A stretch of 40,000 nt of DNA from Verrucomicrobiia bacterium (GCA_030432235.1 JAUIHT010000015.1:1-40000), one strand, 5' to 3'. Positions 1 through 9,540 are shown, counted from the stretch's first letter. Notes: generated by a model not told the origin, from the sequence alone. A program made the numbers and translations.

Positions 1-90
1 ATCGACATGCACAACGAAGACCCAAAGCCGTTCAAATGGGCCGCTACCACTGAATCGATCTTCGAAAAAATGCACATATCTCTTTCTTAA
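1..90 (+). pseudogene. IS630-family transposase, C-terminal tail (cut by window edge)
   Basis: The window opens inside a reading frame that ends at the TAA at 88-90. The 29 visible residues include HNEDPKPFKWAAT followed by ESIFEKM, which matches the conserved C-terminal end of IS630/Tc1-mariner-like transposases (HNxxPKPFxWTxTADxIL). Only the tail is visible, so I cannot say whether the element is intact upstream. A perfect 14-bp palindrome (GGACACTAGTGTCC) follows at 107-120. I infer that this marks the element end. Family call is from recalled motif only. Confidence 0.75.
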
Positions 91-99
91 GCGGTCTTA

Positions 100-142
100 A
101 CTCGCAGGACACTAGTGTCCCATTCGCTGAATTCTTGCGAGT
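100..142. repeat. Nested palindrome after the IS630 tail
   Basis: ACTCGCA (100-106) pairs with TGCGAGT (136-142), and between them lies the perfect palindrome GGACACTAGTGTCC (107-120), which contains CTAG. IS630-type elements are known to insert at TA within CTAG-like targets, so this may be the terminal inverted repeat or target junction. The partner end is outside the window. The rest of 91-283 holds nothing I recognise. Confidence 0.45.
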
Positions 143-283
143 CCAATTCATGGGGCCTGCGCCTTCAAACCCACCGTAGGTCCGCTGGAGCTGCTTGTTC
201 GTCTGAACTTTCGATGCGAGCGACCGTGTCTCGGGTGGCCGCACTGGCAAATACAAGCCTCTCATGACGAGAGTAATGTTCTA

Positions 284-1732
284 TTAACGGCTACTCGGTT
301 TTCCGCTTGCGCGTACTTCGTGGAGTTGGCGGCTTAGCGTTTCCATTATCGGATCCGAAGAAGCTTCTGAAGCGAGATTGCGTTGCTCTGGTTCTCCTCT
401 CGACATATCATAGAGTTCGCGTTCGATGATGGTATCGTCTTTCAAGTCGATCCATTCGATGTAGCGCCATTGGTCAGTGCGAAGCGTATAGCCCATGATC
501 TGCGGCTGCTTACCCCAGTCCCCCGTATTCCAAGGGCGGGGGAACTGGCTTAGCGCTCCTGAACGCGCGTCGGTTTGGCTTGGATCGAGCAAGAGCTCTC
601 GCAAGCTCGTCCCCTCCAAATCCTCAGAGGGGGGCAATTCGCATAAGTCGACCAGGGTCGGATAGATGTCCAGCAACTCCACCAGGGCATCACTGTTTCC
701 TGCCTTAAATCCGGGATCGCTGATGATGAAGGGAACCCGGGTGGCGAACTCGTAGTTCGTCGCCTTGCACCACATGGCTTGCTCGCCTAGGTGGAACCCG
801 TTGTCGCCCCACAGAACGACTACGGTGTGTTCTCTCAGATTCAGCCGATCCAGGGTGTCGAGCAGGCGGCCCACCTGGGCGTCCATGTAACTCACAGCGG
901 CAAAGTAGCCATGCCAGAGTTCCTTAGTTAGGGCCTCGGAAAATGCACCTTTCTTGGGAATGCCGTCATAGCTGCGGAGCTCGCCCCAGTCGTGGAAGGA
1001 CACGTCCGGTGCGCCTTCGGGGGCGTTTTCCGGTGTGGGCGTCGGCATGGCCTCACGGTCATAGAGATCCCAGTAGCGTTGCGGAGCGGTAAAGGGCAGA
1101 TGCGGTCGGCGAAAACCGACGGCGAGGAAAAACGGTTTGTTTTTCTGGGCTTCCATCACCTCGATAGCCGCATCCGCAACCATGGCATCGATGTAGAAGC
1201 CGTCATCGACATCGGCGGCCTCCGTCGCACCCCGCTTGAACCACAACTTTCCCGGTGGCGGCTGGTTTTCCGGTCGTGCGTAGGTGCCCGGGCCCGTTAT
1301 TTCATACTGTGGCGGCACCGTCCAGCCGGAGGGATCGCCCATGTTGGCGGCTCCGTGGTAAATCTTGCCAATGCCCTGGGTATAGTAGCCGTGTTCCTTG
1401 AAATAGCGTGGAAGCGTCACGGCATCCGGCTTGGTATCGCGAAAATGCTCTTTGAGATTCCAGACTTGTATGGAGTCTGGACGCTGACCAGTTAGGACAG
1501 ATTGACGCGACGGATTGCACACAGCCTCCTGGCAGTAAGCGCGGGAAAATGCCGTACCTTCATTAGCCAAGCGGTCGATGTTCGGGGTCTGGGCCATCGG
1601 ATCGCCGTAGCACCCCAATTGCGGACGCAGATCGTCGACCACGATAAAGAGCACGTTGAGCGGCTCGGCGGAGCGGGCGGGCTCAGCAATTGACACTAGC
1701 AGGACTATCAGGGGAAGGAGGCGATGTATCAT
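284..1732 (-). CDS. Exported sulfatase, iduronate-2-sulfatase-like
   Basis: Predicted type I (formylglycine) sulfatase of 482 residues. It would hydrolyse sulfate esters on glycans in the periplasm or outside the cell. A signal peptide is visible (MIHRLLPLIVLLVSIAEPARS), then NVLFIVVDDLRP with the metal-binding aspartates (about 33-34). The maturation motif C-N-P-S-R has its cysteine at residue 72, to be converted to formylglycine. The order of motifs (GCYGD, HLGEQAMWCK, YPTLVDLC) is that of iduronate-2-sulfatase-like enzymes. The start is chosen at the ATG at 1730-1732, because it overlaps the stop of the upstream aldolase gene as ATGA and directly precedes the signal peptide; the longer frame would need a TTG. 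The overlap implies translational coupling and a joint role of sulfatase and aldolase. The natural substrate cannot be read from sequence. Confidence 0.9.
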   Translation of the reverse strand: MIHRLLPLIVLLVSIAEPARSAEPLNVLFIVVDDLRPQLGCYGDPMAQTPNIDRLANEGTAFSRAYCQEAVCNPSRQSVLTGQRPDSIQVWNLKEHFRDTKPDAVTLPRYFKEHGYYTQGIGKIYHGAANMGDPSGWTVPPQYEITGPGTYARPENQPPPGKLWFKRGATEAADVDDGFYIDAMVADAAIEVMEAQKNKPFFLAVGFRRPHLPFTAPQRYWDLYDREAMPTPTPENAPEGAPDVSFHDWGELRSYDGIPKKGAFSEALTKELWHGYFAAVSYMDAQVGRLLDTLDRLNLREHTVVVLWGDNGFHLGEQAMWCKATNYEFATRVPFIISDPGFKAGNSDALVELLDIYPTLVDLCELPPSEDLEGTSLRELLLDPSQTDARSGALSQFPRPWNTGDWGKQPQIMGYTLRTDQWRYIEWIDLKDDTIIERELYDMSRGEPEQRNLASEASSDPIMETLSRQLHEVRASGKPSSR

Positions 1733-2784
1733 GCTGAAAACATGGCGGTGGGCGTATCCGCTGTACGCCAAAGCTTGTTCGAAGCCGACTGATTGGCAAG
1801 GAACCTCTCTGGCAAGAGAAGTTCCGGGTAGCGGCGTTCAACGAAATCCCGGATACGCATAATTAACTCGTCCGGAACCGGGATGGCCGGGGGCCGAGGT
1901 GGCCCCACCTTGAGAAAACCCAGGGCGTTAATAAAGGCCTTGTGCTTAGCCGTATGACTGTAGTTATCGAGGTCATTGAGTTCCTGAGGCATGATATGAG
2001 GCCTGCCTTGACCCATTTTGATACGGCAGGGAAACTCGGTGAAGTTGGACTGGGCCCGCTCGGCAGCGTCATAGTCCCCGGCGGCGCAAAGGTCCAGTAT
2101 CTCGCGCACCTTGTGGGGCATCCAGCATAGCTGCAGGCTGCCGACGCCGATGGCGCGCTGGCGGTGAAGCTCGACCAGCCATCCGAGATCAGTGGAGCTC
2201 ATGTGCAGAAGCGGGCTTTCCTTGTGCATCGCCTGCCAGAGCTTGAAGTCCCAGTGAGCTTCCTTGCTTCCTATCAGGTTGGGGATGTGTGCCAGCCGCT
2301 TGAATGTTTCCGGTGTATAAGGCTGACGTATATAATCATAATGGTAGACGATGACGCCGACATCTGGACAGGCCGCGCAGAGCGTTTCCCAGAAGCGGAC
2401 AAGTTCATTGGGAGTCAAAGCCGTGTAGTAAGGCTGGATCACAAGGATAGCATCCACGCCGACTTCCATAGCCATCTGTCCACGCTGAATAGCCTCTTCA
2501 GTGGAAAGGCCAATGGCTCCCATTATACTTGAAACGCTCGCTTGGCTGGTTTCTTCCTGCAGGATACTGGCTACCTTGCGAAGCTCGCTCGGGCTCATGG
2601 TGTAGAATTCGCCCGAAGTGCCAGCCACTGCAATGCCGTCCACACCGACCGCGATCAGTTTGCGCAGATTCTCGCGCAGGGCATCTTCGTCGAGTTTGAA
2701 ATCTTTCGTGAAGGGGGTGGGAGGATAGGCAATAACGCCGCGGTAAGTATGTTTGGTTAACATGCCAGTGATTTTGTCACGCAT
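1729..2784 (-). CDS. DHDPS/N-acetylneuraminate lyase family aldolase
   Basis: Class I pyruvate-type aldolase or dehydratase of 351 residues with a TIM barrel. The carboxylate-binding motif GTSGE is at 55-59, the proton-relay tyrosine is probably Y147, and the Schiff-base lysine is K174 in IGSKEAH, 27 residues later as expected. Members cleave or form 2-keto-3-deoxy acids (sialic acid, 2-keto-3-deoxygluconate, dihydrodipicolinate). The sialidase-fold protein and symporter nearby favour sugar-acid catabolism over lysine synthesis, but the substrate is inference. It is the first gene of a two-gene operon, with its TGA overlapping the sulfatase ATG. A second ATG at 2763 is possible. A long inverted repeat upstream (2812-2870) may regulate it. 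Confidence 0.85.
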   Translation of the reverse strand: MRDKITGMLTKHTYRGVIAYPPTPFTKDFKLDEDALRENLRKLIAVGVDGIAVAGTSGEFYTMSPSELRKVASILQEETSQASVSSIMGAIGLSTEEAIQRGQMAMEVGVDAILVIQPYYTALTPNELVRFWETLCAACPDVGVIVYHYDYIRQPYTPETFKRLAHIPNLIGSKEAHWDFKLWQAMHKESPLLHMSSTDLGWLVELHRQRAIGVGSLQLCWMPHKVREILDLCAAGDYDAAERAQSNFTEFPCRIKMGQGRPHIMPQELNDLDNYSHTAKHKAFINALGFLKVGPPRPPAIPVPDELIMRIRDFVERRYPELLLPERFLANQSASNKLWRTADTPTAMFSA

Positions 2785-2811
2785 CCAGAACGCACCGCAA
2801 TGCTGCGCAAG

Positions 2812-2870
2812 CTTTCCCTATAAAGCCATTGCAAGGATATGGTTATCCACGTAATACTTTATAGGGAAAG
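2812..2870. promoter_or_regulatory. 14-bp perfect inverted repeat upstream of the aldolase-sulfatase operon
   Basis: CTTTCCCTATAAAG (2812-2825) is repeated inverted and perfectly as CTTTATAGGGAAAG (2857-2870), with 31 bp between and the first arm 28 bp upstream of the aldolase start. Arm centres are 45 bp apart. This could be a pair of operators for a looping regulator, such as the GntR-type protein at 9603, or a stem-loop. No T-run follows, so a terminator is unlikely. Confidence 0.5.
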
Positions 2871-3221
2871 TGGAAAGGGTATTGTCGTCGGAGGTGTGCG
2901 TATGGCAGTATATTAACTATTACAAAGTTTCTTCGTCCAAACTCACTCAATTTGATTTTCTCATTCTTGCCCCTTCGTCCACCCTATGTCGTTTGTCTCC
3001 TTAATGACCACCTTCCAATCTGTGCAGGATTACGCTGTCGACGTAAACACGCCCGACCCTGATTCGGTGTATTGCTACAGCCTTGGATTAAGCCGCAGTC
3101 CGGATGGTTTGTTAAATTTCGACAATGGTCTTCGGCGGTTGAGCGCTTTAGTCGCTTGCTTCGATTCTCCTCACCCAAACTCTTAAAACAACATCCACCC
3201 CAAACTGATAATATCCATACT

Positions 3222-4136
3222 ATGAAAAGAAATACTCGAGTCCTTGAAACTCTCCTTGGCAAACAAGGCCTTGTGTCTGCTTGCTTTTTGATCGTATCTT
3301 GCATGTCTGCCAAAGCCGATTACGGTGCCGCTGTACTGGCCGATAATCCGCTCATTTACTACGGTTTCGAGCAGACCGGTACAACGGTGACTGACCAGGG
3401 CTCCGCTGGTATCAACGGGACTGCTAGCGCAGGCATTCAGGGGGTTAATGCTGGGCCCATCCCACCGACTTACCTCGGTTTTTCCACGGAGAACAAGGCC
3501 GTCACCTTTGACTCAGGAACGGAGCATGTCGGCATCAGTGCTGCCGATATCCGGACCCACTTTAATGGGTCCTCGCAGATTACCATTGAGACCTGGATCA
3601 ACCCGACCTCTTACGGCAGTGGTGCGATACTGGACATTCCCATTCAAACCGCTGCCGGTTTCGCTTCCGGCATCACGATTAATTTCATGAACGACGATGA
3701 CGATATTCGCCTGGCCGGAAGAAGTACCAGTAGTGAGTCTTTCCAGGCTTACACTTTCGAAGATGTCGGTGTCAGCCTGAGCTCCTGGACTTATCTGGTC
3801 GCCGTTTATGATTACGCGGGCGATTCGGTCAGCCTTTATGTCAATGGAAGTCTAATCGGCAGCGCTGCCATCGTGTGGAGCAACAGCACCTTCGATATGG
3901 CGGAGCGCTCAGGAGAAACACTCACTGCCACCTATGGTATCCGTGGGGATTTATCCAATCGATTGGATGGTAGTATGGACGAGTTCGCGATGTACGATTA
4001 CGGGCTGAGCGCTTCGGAAATTTCCGCTCACTACGCCGCAGCCATTCCCGAGCCCTCGTTCTACGCGCTGGCGCTGTCCGGGGTGATGTTTGCGCTCGGT
4101 ATCCTGCGTATACGCAAGCGCGTTTCTCCGGTCTGA
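3222..4136 (+). CDS. LamG/concanavalin-like PEP-CTERM surface protein
   Basis: Predicted secreted protein of 304 residues. It has an N-terminal signal segment (GLVSACFLIVSCMSAKA), a concanavalin A/LamG-type beta-sandwich (about 30-265, with IYYGFEQTGTTVTDQG, ITIETWINPT and DGSMDEFAMYDYGLSASEI) and a C-terminal PEP-CTERM tail (PEPS, hydrophobic helix, then RIRKR). Such tails are processed by exosortase, and the proteins end up on the surface or in extracellular matrix. I chose the ATG at 3222, since the longer frame from 3072 has no signal peptide at its start. LamG domains usually bind glycans, which fits the locus; no catalytic residues are evident. Reading toward the DUF3748 gene, it is followed by a hairpin-like repeat at 4262-4287. 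Confidence 0.85.
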   Translation: MKRNTRVLETLLGKQGLVSACFLIVSCMSAKADYGAAVLADNPLIYYGFEQTGTTVTDQGSAGINGTASAGIQGVNAGPIPPTYLGFSTENKAVTFDSGTEHVGISAADIRTHFNGSSQITIETWINPTSYGSGAILDIPIQTAAGFASGITINFMNDDDDIRLAGRSTSSESFQAYTFEDVGVSLSSWTYLVAVYDYAGDSVSLYVNGSLIGSAAIVWSNSTFDMAERSGETLTATYGIRGDLSNRLDGSMDEFAMYDYGLSASEISAHYAAAIPEPSFYALALSGVMFALGILRIRKRVSPV

Positions 4137-4261
4137 CTTCCTTTCCGCATATTTAGCTTATGGGTTTATCAAGGCTTCGATAGCTTTGGGGATTGTATTG
4201 ATGCAGTCATTCTAAGCCGTCCCAGCGCCAGTCGAACAAAGTTTGTACGCAATCATCTTAT

Positions 4262-4287
4262 ACCATTCTCATTGAATATGAGATGGT
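4262..4287. promoter_or_regulatory. Inverted repeat between PEP-CTERM and beta-propeller genes
   Basis: ACCAT-t-CTCAT, loop TGAAT, then ATGAG-ATGGT form two stacked 5-bp stems with a single bulged T. No T-run follows, so it is as likely an operator or 5' leader stem for the gene starting at 4427 as a terminator. The remainder of 4137-4426 shows nothing else I recognise. Confidence 0.35.
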
Positions 4288-4426
4288 TTACAGCAGGGGC
4301 TAATTGCCCCAAATTCTCGGTGCTTGGCAGTATAGGGCAGGCGTTGCTATGTATCTCTCTCAAACCAATTGGAAGGCGGCTACTATCGCCCGCTAATGCT
4401 TTTCCGATGAGCGCGACTCATTGTTC

Positions 4427-5824
4427 ATGACCACCAAAACAAACAGCATCCAAACTGCTTTCCAATGGATTTGCCCATGGGTTTATATTACCGCCTTATT
4501 TTTTGCTCTCGTTCCAGTCTACGCAAACTCAGAGACCGCAGTTAGCGGGCAACAAATAACCGATGCTCCCCATGGACACATTCTGACCAACGCGCAGGTT
4601 TGGTCGCCGGATAGCCAATGGCTGGTGTATGACCTGCGTCCCGAAGGCGGTATTTTCCGCAGTGAGAGAATTGAGCGGGTTAATGTCGAAACAGGGGAAA
4701 TCCAAGTGCTCTATGAAGCACAGGATGGCGCTAACTGCGGCGTGGTTACCTGTCATCCGTTCGATGAGCGCATCATTTTTATCCACGGGCCCGAGTATCC
4801 AGAGCCATCATGGTCCTATCGTGCGGATCATCGCCGCGGTGTCATTGTCGACAGCGGCCACTCCGCGCTTAGACATAACATGGATGCACGAGATCTGACT
4901 GCGCCATTCACGCCCGGGGCCTTGCGTGGCGGCACGCATGTGCATTTATGGAGTGGTGACGGCCAGTGGGTTGCATCGACTTACGAGGACCATCTCTTCA
5001 ATTCGCGTCATCCTGAATCCCCGACACAACGCCAACTGGCGATCAGTGTGCCTTGGCAGGGCGGTATCGCGGTCAAGAAAGACCATCCGCGCAATCATGA
5101 TGGCAGCCATTTCACTGTAGTTGTCACGACGACAACAGAGAGCCCTGTGCCGGGCAGTGACGAGATACGGCGTGCGGCCAATCATGCCTGGGTTGGGGAG
5201 GATGGCTATCTTTCTCCAGACGGGAAGTACCGCCGCAAGGCAATTGCCTTTGACGGACTGGTCCATACAGAGAGGGGCGATTTTATCAATGAACTCTTTA
5301 TCGTCGATTTGCCGGATAATCCCGACGCGTTGAAAGCAGAGGGCATAGAGGGAAGCATTTCGACGCTCCCAAAGGCTCCCGCCAGCGTCGTTCAACGGCG
5401 GCTTACGCATACGGTCACACGCAAGTATCCAGGCTTGGCGGAGCCTCGGCATTGGCCGGTTTCATCACCCGATGGCAAACGTATCGCTTTTCTCATGCGA
5501 GATAACCACGGCATCGTTCAGCTTTACACAATCACTCCTTGGGGTGGGAATCCCAGGCGGTTAAGCGCTCTGGCTGCGGATATTTCCTCGGCCTTCAGTT
5601 GGTCCCCCGATGGTAGGCGGATAGCCTGTATCTCGGACGGGAGCGTGTGGACAGTTGATGTAAAAACTGGTGACGCTGCTCGACTCACAGCCAGAGTCGA
5701 GAAAAACGGCCCCGGTCCTCATGCATGTGTGTTTTCACCGGATGGGAAATATATCGCCTATATACGTCCAGTTCCGTCGGCTGCCGGCACATGGGACCAA
5801 ATCTTCGTTTTACAGGCAAAATAA
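4427..5824 (+). CDS. Secreted WD40/TolB-like beta-propeller, DUF3748 (YidR-like)
   Basis: Protein of 465 residues with a signal peptide (FQWICPWVYITALFFALVPVYA) and repeated propeller blades carrying SPDGK/SPDSQW-type turns (VWSPDSQWLVYD near the start, VSSPDGKRIAFL, SWSPDGRRIACI and FSPDGKYIAYI toward the end). The opening QITDAPHGHILTNAQVWSPD resembles the DUF3748 family that includes E. coli YidR, as I recall. The function of that family is unknown; in sugar-acid loci it is probably an accessory glycan-binding or processing protein. ATG at 4427 is chosen over the upstream TTG at 4421. It lies 53 bp before the symporter on the same strand. Confidence 0.75.
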   Translation: MTTKTNSIQTAFQWICPWVYITALFFALVPVYANSETAVSGQQITDAPHGHILTNAQVWSPDSQWLVYDLRPEGGIFRSERIERVNVETGEIQVLYEAQDGANCGVVTCHPFDERIIFIHGPEYPEPSWSYRADHRRGVIVDSGHSALRHNMDARDLTAPFTPGALRGGTHVHLWSGDGQWVASTYEDHLFNSRHPESPTQRQLAISVPWQGGIAVKKDHPRNHDGSHFTVVVTTTTESPVPGSDEIRRAANHAWVGEDGYLSPDGKYRRKAIAFDGLVHTERGDFINELFIVDLPDNPDALKAEGIEGSISTLPKAPASVVQRRLTHTVTRKYPGLAEPRHWPVSSPDGKRIAFLMRDNHGIVQLYTITPWGGNPRRLSALAADISSAFSWSPDGRRIACISDGSVWTVDVKTGDAARLTARVEKNGPGPHACVFSPDGKYIAYIRPVPSAAGTWDQIFVLQAK

Positions 5825-5877
5825 GTGTTTTCTCAATCTGACCGCTTTCTAATCCATTATTTAAAAACAATACGAAG

Positions 5878-7446
5878 ATGCATCTACATGTCTTTGATAT
5901 CGTAACACTGGTTACCTATTTCGCGGCCATGGCTGCAGTTGGAATCTGGTTTGCGCGCAAGAACACGAACACAGAGGAGTACTTTGTCGGTGGCCGTTCC
6001 TTTCCGGGTTGGGCTATCGGCCTGAGTCTTGTGGGTACCTCGATCAGCTCGGTTACTTTTCTGGCTTATCCGGCGGATACCTACAAGACAGCTTGGCTAC
6101 GGTACATTCCTAACCTCGCGTTGCCTTTTGCCGCCTTGGTGGCAGCGTACGCATTTTTACCGTTTTTCCGCCGTGCGAAGATAACGTCTGCCTACGAGTA
6201 TCTCGAATCTCGATTCGGACCTTCGGTACGTGTTTACGCAGGCTGTGTTTACATCGTGTCTCAACTGGTGCGCACAAGTATCATCCTTTACCTGGTAGCG
6301 CTCCTGGTTCACGAAATGACGGGCTTTTCACCCATCCTGTGCATATTGGTGAGTGGACTATTTACGGCATTTTATACGATTACTGGCGGTATTGATGCCG
6401 TGATATGGACTGACGTTGCACAAACAATCATTCTGGTTCTCGGTGGCGTTTTTTGTCTCGGGGTCATTGTCTTTGAACTGCCGGGAGGTTTCTCCCAGAT
6501 TTTCGAAGTTGCGGTACCGGAAAACAAGTTCTCATTTTCCGAGTTGAAAGATGGTTCCTTGCAACCGGTACCTTGGGGGTTCTCTCTTGAAAAGAAAACC
6601 GTCTTGATGATGTTTTTTGTCGGTTTGACAACTTGGCTTCGGGAATACAGTTCGGGGCAGCATGTCGTGCAGCGCTATGCCGCATCCAAATCATTGCACG
6701 AGGCACGCAAAGCGATGTGGATATCCGTCGTGTGCAGCTTACCGATTTGGGCCTTTTATATGTTCCTAGGCACGGCCCTTTACGTTTATTTTCAAGTATT
6801 TCCTGTTCCCGAAGCCACTGAGGCGCTGGAAGGTGTCCGTAAGGCTGAGCAGGTATTGCCTTTCTTCGTTATACACTATCTACCGCCAGGGGTTACGGGG
6901 CTGGTCATCGCTGCGGCCATAGCGGCGGCGATGTCATCGTTGGATTCAAGTATTAATTCTATCTCGACGATTGCAGTGACAGACCTCTATCGGCGCTTTT
7001 ATAGGAGAAATCTCTCCGACCGGCACTATTTGCGCGTAGCTCAGCTTCTGGCCTGTTTGGCATCGGCTTTGATGATTGGAGGTGCCGTTATCCTGACTTA
7101 TTTGGAAACGAAGACACTTCAGGACACGGCGCTTATTCTGGTGTCAGTGCTTGGCGGCGGACTGGTGGGTCTTTACATTTTCGGTTTCTTCACCGACCGC
7201 GGAGATGCCAGGGCCGTGTGGTGGGGGCTTGGTTGCACCATTCTATTCACAGGGTGGACAATTTTCTCCAGTCATGGGCTCCTGCCTAAGGGATTGAGTG
7301 CTTCGTTCGACCTCTATTATACGGCTATTTTAGGTAACCTGTTGATGTTCTCCGTGGGTTTTGTTGCCTCCGTGATTTTGAAGACGGGATCGCGAAAGCT
7401 AAAGAATCTGACCGTCTGGCAGCAAGATCGAAGCGATCCACGTTAA
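5878..7446 (+). CDS. Sodium:solute symporter (SSS family)
   Basis: Inner-membrane transporter of 522 residues with more than a dozen hydrophobic segments along its length. The N-terminal part has YFVGGRSFPGWAIGLSLVGTSIS, the typical SSS opening containing part of the sodium site. Further on are TGGIDAVIWTDVAQ and AAAIAAAMSSLDSSINS, both family hallmarks. It would couple sodium to uptake of a sugar, sugar acid or similar. Its place between a DUF3748 protein and an Asp-box protein, opposite an N-acetylneuraminate-lyase-type aldolase, suggests it imports the monomer released by that locus. Which sugar cannot be read from sequence. Confidence 0.92.
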   Translation: MHLHVFDIVTLVTYFAAMAAVGIWFARKNTNTEEYFVGGRSFPGWAIGLSLVGTSISSVTFLAYPADTYKTAWLRYIPNLALPFAALVAAYAFLPFFRRAKITSAYEYLESRFGPSVRVYAGCVYIVSQLVRTSIILYLVALLVHEMTGFSPILCILVSGLFTAFYTITGGIDAVIWTDVAQTIILVLGGVFCLGVIVFELPGGFSQIFEVAVPENKFSFSELKDGSLQPVPWGFSLEKKTVLMMFFVGLTTWLREYSSGQHVVQRYAASKSLHEARKAMWISVVCSLPIWAFYMFLGTALYVYFQVFPVPEATEALEGVRKAEQVLPFFVIHYLPPGVTGLVIAAAIAAAMSSLDSSINSISTIAVTDLYRRFYRRNLSDRHYLRVAQLLACLASALMIGGAVILTYLETKTLQDTALILVSVLGGGLVGLYIFGFFTDRGDARAVWWGLGCTILFTGWTIFSSHGLLPKGLSASFDLYYTAILGNLLMFSVGFVASVILKTGSRKLKNLTVWQQDRSDPR

Positions 7447-7545
7447 CATGTATGAATATCGAGCATATGATTACCGAAACCCGATTATTCCTTAGCTGTT
7501 GGAATTCGCGAAGGTTTTGTAGGCTCATAACACGAACTATTTATA

Positions 7546-8961
7546 ATGAAAAGCACGACTATTACACGCAATATATTCTTTCGCTTTCTGGGTATCGCAA
7601 ACATTGCGTTCCTCCTTTTCATGAATTGCGTAAGAAGTGAGACAAAGCTAGCTATGACCGAGGACATTCCATTTAAAGTGAGACCGATTGCGCAGGACTA
7701 TAGCGTCGTTTACCGCTCCAAGCACCCGAAAGAGCTCTTTACCGGTAGCCCGTCAATTATCGCTATGGACAACGGACGGCTTATCGCTTCACTGGACCTG
7801 CGCGGACCTGGCCTTGAGAAATATTGTACCGGTCCGACTGGGCAGCGTTATCATTTCCGTGAGAAGCTGCAAGGGTTGATCTTCACCTCCGATGACCAGG
7901 GGAAAACCTGGACGCAACGTGCGAAGTTTCCCTATTGCCATGCGCGATTGTTGGAAGCCGGCGGCATCGTGTACTTACTTGGACACAAGGGGAATATCAT
8001 GATAATGAAATCCGAGGACGGGGGCACGATATGGTCCGAACCAGTCCCTCTGACGGACCCCGATGACAAGGGGGGGCGTTATACTCAGGCGCCAGCCAAT
8101 GTGCTCAAGGTGGACGGTCAAGTGTATCTGCTCATGATGTATATCACCGATTTTGATTATCGGGGTTATTTTATCAGCACATTAGGGCTTGTTGGCATGC
8201 ATGCGCCCGTTGATGCGGACCTGACGCATCGTGAGAACTGGACTTTTTCGGAGCCGACGAAAGCGTTCCGTGATTTTGTTCCGACAGAGGATCTGGACTA
8301 CTTCGGTATTCCCTTTTACGACGTTCCAGACCGTGATCAAGGTGTCTGGGCTGCTCCCGGGAGGCGCGCCAACCGGCTGGGATGGCATGAGGCACATTTG
8401 CTGCAAATTAAGGACCCCAACCACTTCTGGTACGACAAAACGGGGTCGACTTTTCATGTGTTGGCTCGTGCGGATGCCCATCTTAGCAATATGGCCGCGC
8501 TTGCCGTTATGCATGAAGACGAGGACGGTTCATTGAGTTTTGACCTTCAAAAAACGCCTGCTGGCACCACGCATGTTTTCCTTCCGCTGCCGGGAGGAAA
8601 TATCAAATTTCATGTCTTTTACGATGAGAAATCAAAACTCTATTGGCTCCTGGCCAATCAAGTCACGGACAGCATGACGGTCCCGGATGCGTTGTCAGAG
8701 GACGGGCGTTTCGGTCTGCCTCTCGATCAGCGCGAAAGGCTTGCCCTTTACTTCTCCAAGAACTTGGTGGACTGGCAATTCGCGGCCTTAGTCGCCACGG
8801 GCGAGACATCACGTGAGTCGCGCGGCTATGCGAGTATGGATATGGACGGGGACGATTTGTGTATTTTGAGCCGTTCTGGAAGTAAGGACGCAAAAAACGC
8901 GCATGATACAGACATGATAACTTTCCACCGTGTCAAGGATTTCAGGCAATTGGCTTATTGA
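7546..8961 (+). CDS. Secreted sialidase-fold (BNR/Asp-box) glycosidase-like protein
   Basis: Protein of 471 residues with an N-terminal export segment (IFFRFLGIANIAFLLFMNCVRS). It contains Asp-boxes, the SxDxGxxW turns of sialidase-type propellers: SDDQGKTW is canonical, and SEDGGTIW is a close match about 45 residues later. The family includes exo-sialidases and other propeller glycosidases; no arginine triad can be assigned with certainty, so the catalytic activity is open. It follows the symporter by 99 bp and is probably co-transcribed. Together with the NAL-type aldolase this hints at use of sialic acid or a related acidic sugar, but that is inference. Confidence 0.75.
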   Translation: MKSTTITRNIFFRFLGIANIAFLLFMNCVRSETKLAMTEDIPFKVRPIAQDYSVVYRSKHPKELFTGSPSIIAMDNGRLIASLDLRGPGLEKYCTGPTGQRYHFREKLQGLIFTSDDQGKTWTQRAKFPYCHARLLEAGGIVYLLGHKGNIMIMKSEDGGTIWSEPVPLTDPDDKGGRYTQAPANVLKVDGQVYLLMMYITDFDYRGYFISTLGLVGMHAPVDADLTHRENWTFSEPTKAFRDFVPTEDLDYFGIPFYDVPDRDQGVWAAPGRRANRLGWHEAHLLQIKDPNHFWYDKTGSTFHVLARADAHLSNMAALAVMHEDEDGSLSFDLQKTPAGTTHVFLPLPGGNIKFHVFYDEKSKLYWLLANQVTDSMTVPDALSEDGRFGLPLDQRERLALYFSKNLVDWQFAALVATGETSRESRGYASMDMDGDDLCILSRSGSKDAKNAHDTDMITFHRVKDFRQLAY

Positions 8962-9037
8962 GTCCTGTTGATGAAGTCATATTGGCAAACCGTATCATTG
9001 CTATTGAGACTCTGCCGGGTAAAACCCGACCAGAATC

Positions 9038-9540
9038 ATGAAGGAGAAACATCACAGTGAAGAACAGATAGTAGGCGATTTCGATATAGGGCATGATTTT
9101 GGAGGAGCAGGCGCTATGTTAGTCCCATCTGAAAAAGGCCTATATGATTCTGCAACAAAAAGATAATGATCACGTGGCATTCCCATAGCGCCCAAGATGG
9201 CGTGGTAAACCGCGAAAAACTGGTCATAATGGGAAAGCCAAAAGCTCGAATTGAGGATGAAACTCCGCAGTTGTTCCAGCAGGATTTGGAACACTTAATG
9301 GATCAACGAAGAAGCAGCGGCAGCGTCGGCGCGGCCCTTCCACCGGGCTGCCAACGAAGGCGACGCATCGCGGGCAGGTGTGGTGGAGTTGGGACTTCGT
9401 TCACGACTCGACCATGCACGGCGGCAAGCTGAAGATGCTCAACATCATCGATGAGTTTACCCGTGAGTGCCTGTGTATCCACGTCGACCGCCGCATCAAC
9501 GCCAGGCGACTCCGATTATATTCTGCGGCTTTGATTCGTT
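9038..9540 (+). pseudogene. Degenerate IS3-family insertion sequence (OrfA start, OrfB fragment)
   Basis: From 9038 a frame reads MKEKHHSEEQIV, like the start of IS3-family OrfA, and then loses similarity. From about 9308 a frame reads QVWWSWDFVHDS, then LKMLNIIDEFTRECLCIHVDRRINA, the DDE-catalytic core of IS3/IS407-type OrfB including the first Asp (WDFVHD) and the second Asp in IDEFTREC. Near 9505 the match moves to another frame (GDSDYILRL), so a frameshift is present, and the gene stops soon after. The element is dead. It lies between the Asp-box gene and the regulator gene, which may have lost or rearranged its promoter region. Confidence 0.75.

Noticed and set aside
44-265. 73-residue - strand ORF at the left end
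   Set aside because: It runs over the palindromic IS end and antisense to the transposase tail; no recognisable domain.
4262-4287. Rho-independent terminator after the PEP-CTERM gene
   Set aside because: The stem is AT-rich and no T-run follows, so I list it only as an inverted repeat.
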